DNA from: Macquaria australasica
Taxonomy: Eukaryota; Chordata; Actinopteri; Centrarchiformes; Percichthyidae
Direction: 5' to 3'
NCBI GenBank assembly: GCA_005408345.1
Contig: SEMN01000178.1
Span: forward strand, 434,001-498,000
Length of the DNA stretch: 64,000 nt
Position 1 is the stretch's first letter, and every line of letters starts with the position of its first letter. Below are positions 62,001 through 64,000 of the stretch, piece after piece. A model generated the notes under the pieces. That model ran no database searches. It saw only the letters and a list, made by a program, of their open reading frames with translations, and was not told the origin of the DNA. The translations under genes and the position numbers were made by a program.

Positions 62001-62880
62001 GCTACATCTACATCTCCAGTCTGTATGTCGTAAACAGAGTACACCAAGATATTCCCCAGACTGGTCCCACTGGTCTCAACATGGTAGAGCTCATTGTCCC
62101 CTGTCCTCAGATAACATAATTCCTTTTATCTCTGGGCAGAAAGACAAGGAGACAGATGAATTTGCCAAGACACACAAAACTGTCTGAACTGAAAAGGTGA
62201 AAGAGTATGTGACGAAACAGTATGAAACAACAAATGCATCAACTTCTCACCTGGTTTTGGTTCTTCCTTCTTGGGCTCTTCTTCTTTCTTTACTTCTTTC
62301 TTTTCCTCTTCTTTTTTGTCCTCTTCTTTCTTTTCCTCCTCTTTCTTTGGCTGATCTTTTTCATCCTTTTCAGGGGGCTTTTCTTCCTGTAAATACACAA
62401 TGCTGTAAAATGTGAAAGTGCTAAATGCTACTGCAACAAACCCAGGCCCATCTATCCTTGTAGTTCATCGTCAGCAGTTCCTCAGTTTTAGGGAAAATAT
62501 AGCAGGCCCAGCAGAGACAGCAACAGTAAATCCACCCACGCAGACCCACCCTCCCTGCTGAAGCTGCAGTGACTGCTCTTCATCAGTGCCAAGCCGCTTC
62601 AGAGGCTTTCACTGATCTCAGTCACCTGCCATGGTTGACCTTAAAGACAACTCGTATGTGCTCAGTGTGACAAGCTAATACAAATTACCGTAAATATTTC
62701 AGAAAATAAAAACAACATTTTTGACAACAGAAATGTTTTCAAAATACATTTCTGGTCCAGGTCTATATTTTATATTTCAGATATTAGAAAGGGGCCAGGC
62801 CTTACCTTAGCTGGGGTAGAAGGTGGAGAAGCAGGGGGGGGCTCAGGAGCCCCCATCAACCTTTTCATCCTGCTGAACAT
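50086..62880 (-). CDS. cngb3: Cone cyclic nucleotide-gated channel beta subunit
   Basis: Eighteen exons high to low: 62806-62880, 62251-62386, 61320-61386, 59373-59524, 58973-59269, 58682-58890, 58545-58595, 57080-57166, 56883-56947, 56266-56388, 54957-55098, 54567-54726, 54123-54220, 51619-51702, 51379-51497, 50703-50855, 50352-50499 and 50086-50109. Total 2190 nt, 729 aa (human 809), all in phase. Cytoplasmic N-terminus: Lys/Glu-rich exon 2, Ala/Pro exon 3, the conserved YTDDTLRNLIKQLKERT segment, then a charged helix. Then S1-S6 (about 243-468), pore GGLPEP instead of the alpha-subunit GET motif (a beta hallmark), C-linker RVRTWYNYTW, and cyclic-nucleotide-binding domain (about 555-680; GKEMYIIKSG, FGEIS, GGNRRTANV). 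CNGB3 partners CNGA3 in cone outer segments. GNRRTANVKAHGFANLF and HYPESQKVL favour CNGB3 over CNGB1. The last exon is uncertain: without splicing at 50352, the frame ends about 15 nt later (VKSLQ). Confidence 0.93.
50503..50531. repeat. (CA)n microsatellite abutting a splice acceptor
   Basis: A (CA)n tract, with one interruption, lies immediately next to the acceptor of cngb3 exon 17 on the minus strand. There it reads (TG)n and replaces the usual pyrimidine tract. Confidence 0.85.
51975..52293 (+). mobile_element. 3' fragment of a second LINE family
   Basis: Plus-strand frames read RRDRHWFLFIYKALNG, then SSDRLMLEVPPANTKF and KTAFSFCAAHTWN, the C-terminal end of a LINE polyprotein with stops between blocks. 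It differs from the L2 sequence that begins at about 52294. It lies in cngb3 intron 13, opposite to the gene. Confidence 0.6.
52294..53957 (+). mobile_element. L2-type LINE, 5'-truncated and internally deleted
   Basis: Reverse transcriptase is open 52321-52866, with LVLLDLSAAFDTIDH (first catalytic Asp), GVPQGSVLGP and YADD (near 52613-52624). The C-terminal domain continues in another frame (52754-53266). Near 53158 about 200 bp present in the copy at 793-2905 is missing (joint CCTGTAAACCCAGTTTGTG). The 3' UTR has an (ATT)n-like tract at about 53555-53640 and a C run at 53709, and ends TATATAAATAAAACTGAATTG. It inserted beside or into an older LINE fragment in cngb3 intron 13. It is not functional. 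Confidence 0.88.
53555..53640. repeat. Imperfect (TTA)n tract
   Basis: A degenerate TTA/ATT repeat within the LINE 3' region, absent from the copy at 793-2905. Confidence 0.7.
55478..55945. mobile_element. Possible MITE in cngb3 intron 10
   Basis: The left part CCATGTAAACGCTTAATCCGGTTG and the right part CAATCCGGTTGAAG with GGCATGTAAACACAC share motifs seen at the ends of teleost MITEs. The termini are not clearly inverted and no target duplication was found. (Motifs: CATGTAAACGCTTAATCC and ATTTCAATCCGGTTG.). Confidence 0.3.
57566..57855. mobile_element. Inner hAT-like MITE (level 2)
   Basis: The termini CAGTGGTTCCCAATCTAGG and TTTGCAACCACTA are inverted with mismatches. Flanks are ATTTAGTT (57558-57565) and ATTTAATC (57856-57863), six of eight identical, consistent with a decayed 8-bp duplication. 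Confidence 0.65.
57864..58300. mobile_element. Inner MITE (level 3) with perfect 8-bp target duplication
   Basis: ATTTAATC flanks both sides (57856-57863 and 58301-58308). The ends CATAGACTGTACTGTATATA and TATATACAATCTATG are inverted, with a short insertion in the left one. It is 437 bp, GC-richer inside, and no transposase is encoded. The 8-bp duplication suggests hAT-type mobilisation. Confidence 0.8.
61199..61302 (+). mobile_element. Interspersed-repeat fragment (ATCC-rich, GGGTCGCAGGGG)
   Basis: CTATCCATCCATCATCTATA, then CTGCAGGGTCGCAGGGGACTG and CTATCCCAACTTGCACTGGG resembles a very common fish repeat with (ATCC)n and 'agggtcgcgggggctggagcctatcccagc' (core AGGGTCGCGGGG). It ends 18 bp before cngb3 exon 3. 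Confidence 0.55.
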
Positions 62881-64000
62881 GGCAGGGCTTGGTGTGGGCT
62901 ACAGCAAACAGGCCTGCCAATCCACTTCTCCCCCTGAAGACCCTTTCCTGGGTGGATCTCAGATCCTTAAGCGAGTCCCGGGATCCTCCACAGTCCTCGT
63001 CTCACACCCAAACCACAGACTGAGGCAATTGCATTTCTTAGAGCCATTAATTCCCTGTGGGCACTCCCCTTTCTCCTGGAGCTGACACCAGATCAGCTGT
63101 CGCAGTCACCAAACACTGACAGGCCAGATGACTGTCCTCCTGCAGTGCTGGCTCCAGTCCAGAACAAGGACCACTTAGAGGGCCTAATTACTTTTGAATT
63201 TGTTGGCAAAATAAGCATAATAATAATCAATACAAGTGTGTCTTCTTAATAATCAATGATCAAATGAAAAGATGAATTACTGTCAGTTAAAGTAGGTTGG
63301 GGGATGGGATATATTTTCATTATAATTATCTGGTCACTAATTCTGCCATTAAGTTTATTAAAATAAATGAAAACTCAGTTTTTCTACATTTCACACAGAA
63401 CTAAGTGCATTTTTCTATATATTTAATCATAGGATAACATGAATTACGTGGTAGTAACTCGTGGCTGCATTGGCTGAGGGTAGCTGGTGTAAAATTAGAC
63501 TGCTGGGGTTATTTCAGTTCCTTCTGCCTGCAGAATTCCCAAACACAGAGACCAATTAGTTAATTAACCCTCAATGTCCCTGTCTGGATAACAGGATTAG
63601 TCTCTCTCTCTCTCTCTCTACACACAAACAGGACAGGAGGCCACTATAAGAGAACAGTAGTTAAATCAGGGAATTATTTATTCAAGCACATATCCACAGA
63701 GATCAAATCAATTTAAATACTATATTGTGAGCATTACTGTTACCAATTGCTGATAGATAATCTCTGTTAGGCTTTTACAACTACGGTGCATTGACAGACT
63801 GAAAGAAATATAGCCAATAAAAGCAGACAAAAAAAGAAAAGAATAGGCAGATATATTCAGTATACAATTACAACAAGCAGTATCCACTAGGGGCAGTAGT
63901 TGATGTTCACAGACAGATTCAGATACTGTACGCCATCAAAATACTGTAAATATGCATTTAAATATATTTGGTGTGTTTACATCTGCTGGAGTTTGTCAGA
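62881..64000 (-). promoter_or_regulatory. cngb3: Upstream region of cngb3
   Basis: No coding exon was found. The first ~300 bases are likely 5' leader. A (TC)n tract is at 63600-63620. GGATTA at 63594-63599 (TAATCC on the minus strand) fits the core of photoreceptor CRX/OTX sites, but a six-base match is weak. The rest, to the window end, is AT-rich with nothing recognised. Confidence 0.35.

Overview
The window is animal nuclear DNA and almost certainly comes from a teleost fish, probably a percomorph. The evidence is small GT-AG introns, vertebrate orthologues recognisable exon by exon, and a repeat set typical of ray-finned fish: L2-type LINEs with the TGAATTGAATTG tail, a Tc1 element with long inverted repeats, and many hAT-like MITEs. 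I see no bacterial, viral, CRISPR or operon features. Gene calls were made by eye from splice sites, reading-frame continuity and remembered family sequences. No alignment or search was run.

Layout: (1) 1-3.6 kb is repeat-rich intergenic DNA with a broken L2 LINE. (2) fbxo45 (minus, 4370-6559) is head-to-head with fam168b (plus, CDS 9460-11283, leader exon near 7.3 kb) across a short GC-rich promoter. (3) rbbp8/CtIP (plus, 14303-23504) has a full-length Tc1 transposon in intron 7. (4) tmem241 (minus, 24049-28985) is tail-to-tail with rbbp8 and head-to-head with the next gene. (5) nsmaf/FAN (plus, 30882-48970, 31 coding exons) has hAT-like MITEs and a tRNA-derived SINE in its introns. (6) cngb3 (minus, 50086-62880, 18 coding exons) is tail-to-tail with nsmaf. 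Its introns hold a chimeric LINE and a three-level MITE nest. Upstream sequence runs to the window end.

The six genes are not a pathway. They cover a synaptic ubiquitin-ligase substrate receptor, a neurite-outgrowth inhibitor, DNA-end resection, Golgi nucleotide-sugar transport, TNF-receptor/sphingomyelinase signalling and cone phototransduction. Three intergenic arrangements are notable: head-to-head fbxo45/fam168b, head-to-head tmem241/nsmaf, and a tight tail-to-tail rbbp8/tmem241. The rbbp8-tmem241 linkage matches human 18q11.2, without CABLES1 between them.

All six reconstructed coding sequences keep one open frame across every junction: fbxo45 289 aa, fam168b 202 aa, rbbp8 669 aa, tmem241 306 aa, nsmaf 912 aa, cngb3 729 aa. 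I found no convincing new gene system. The most interesting points are the near-intact Tc1 transposase, the nested MITEs with perfect 8-bp target duplications, the charged helix in Cngb3, and several splice ambiguities.
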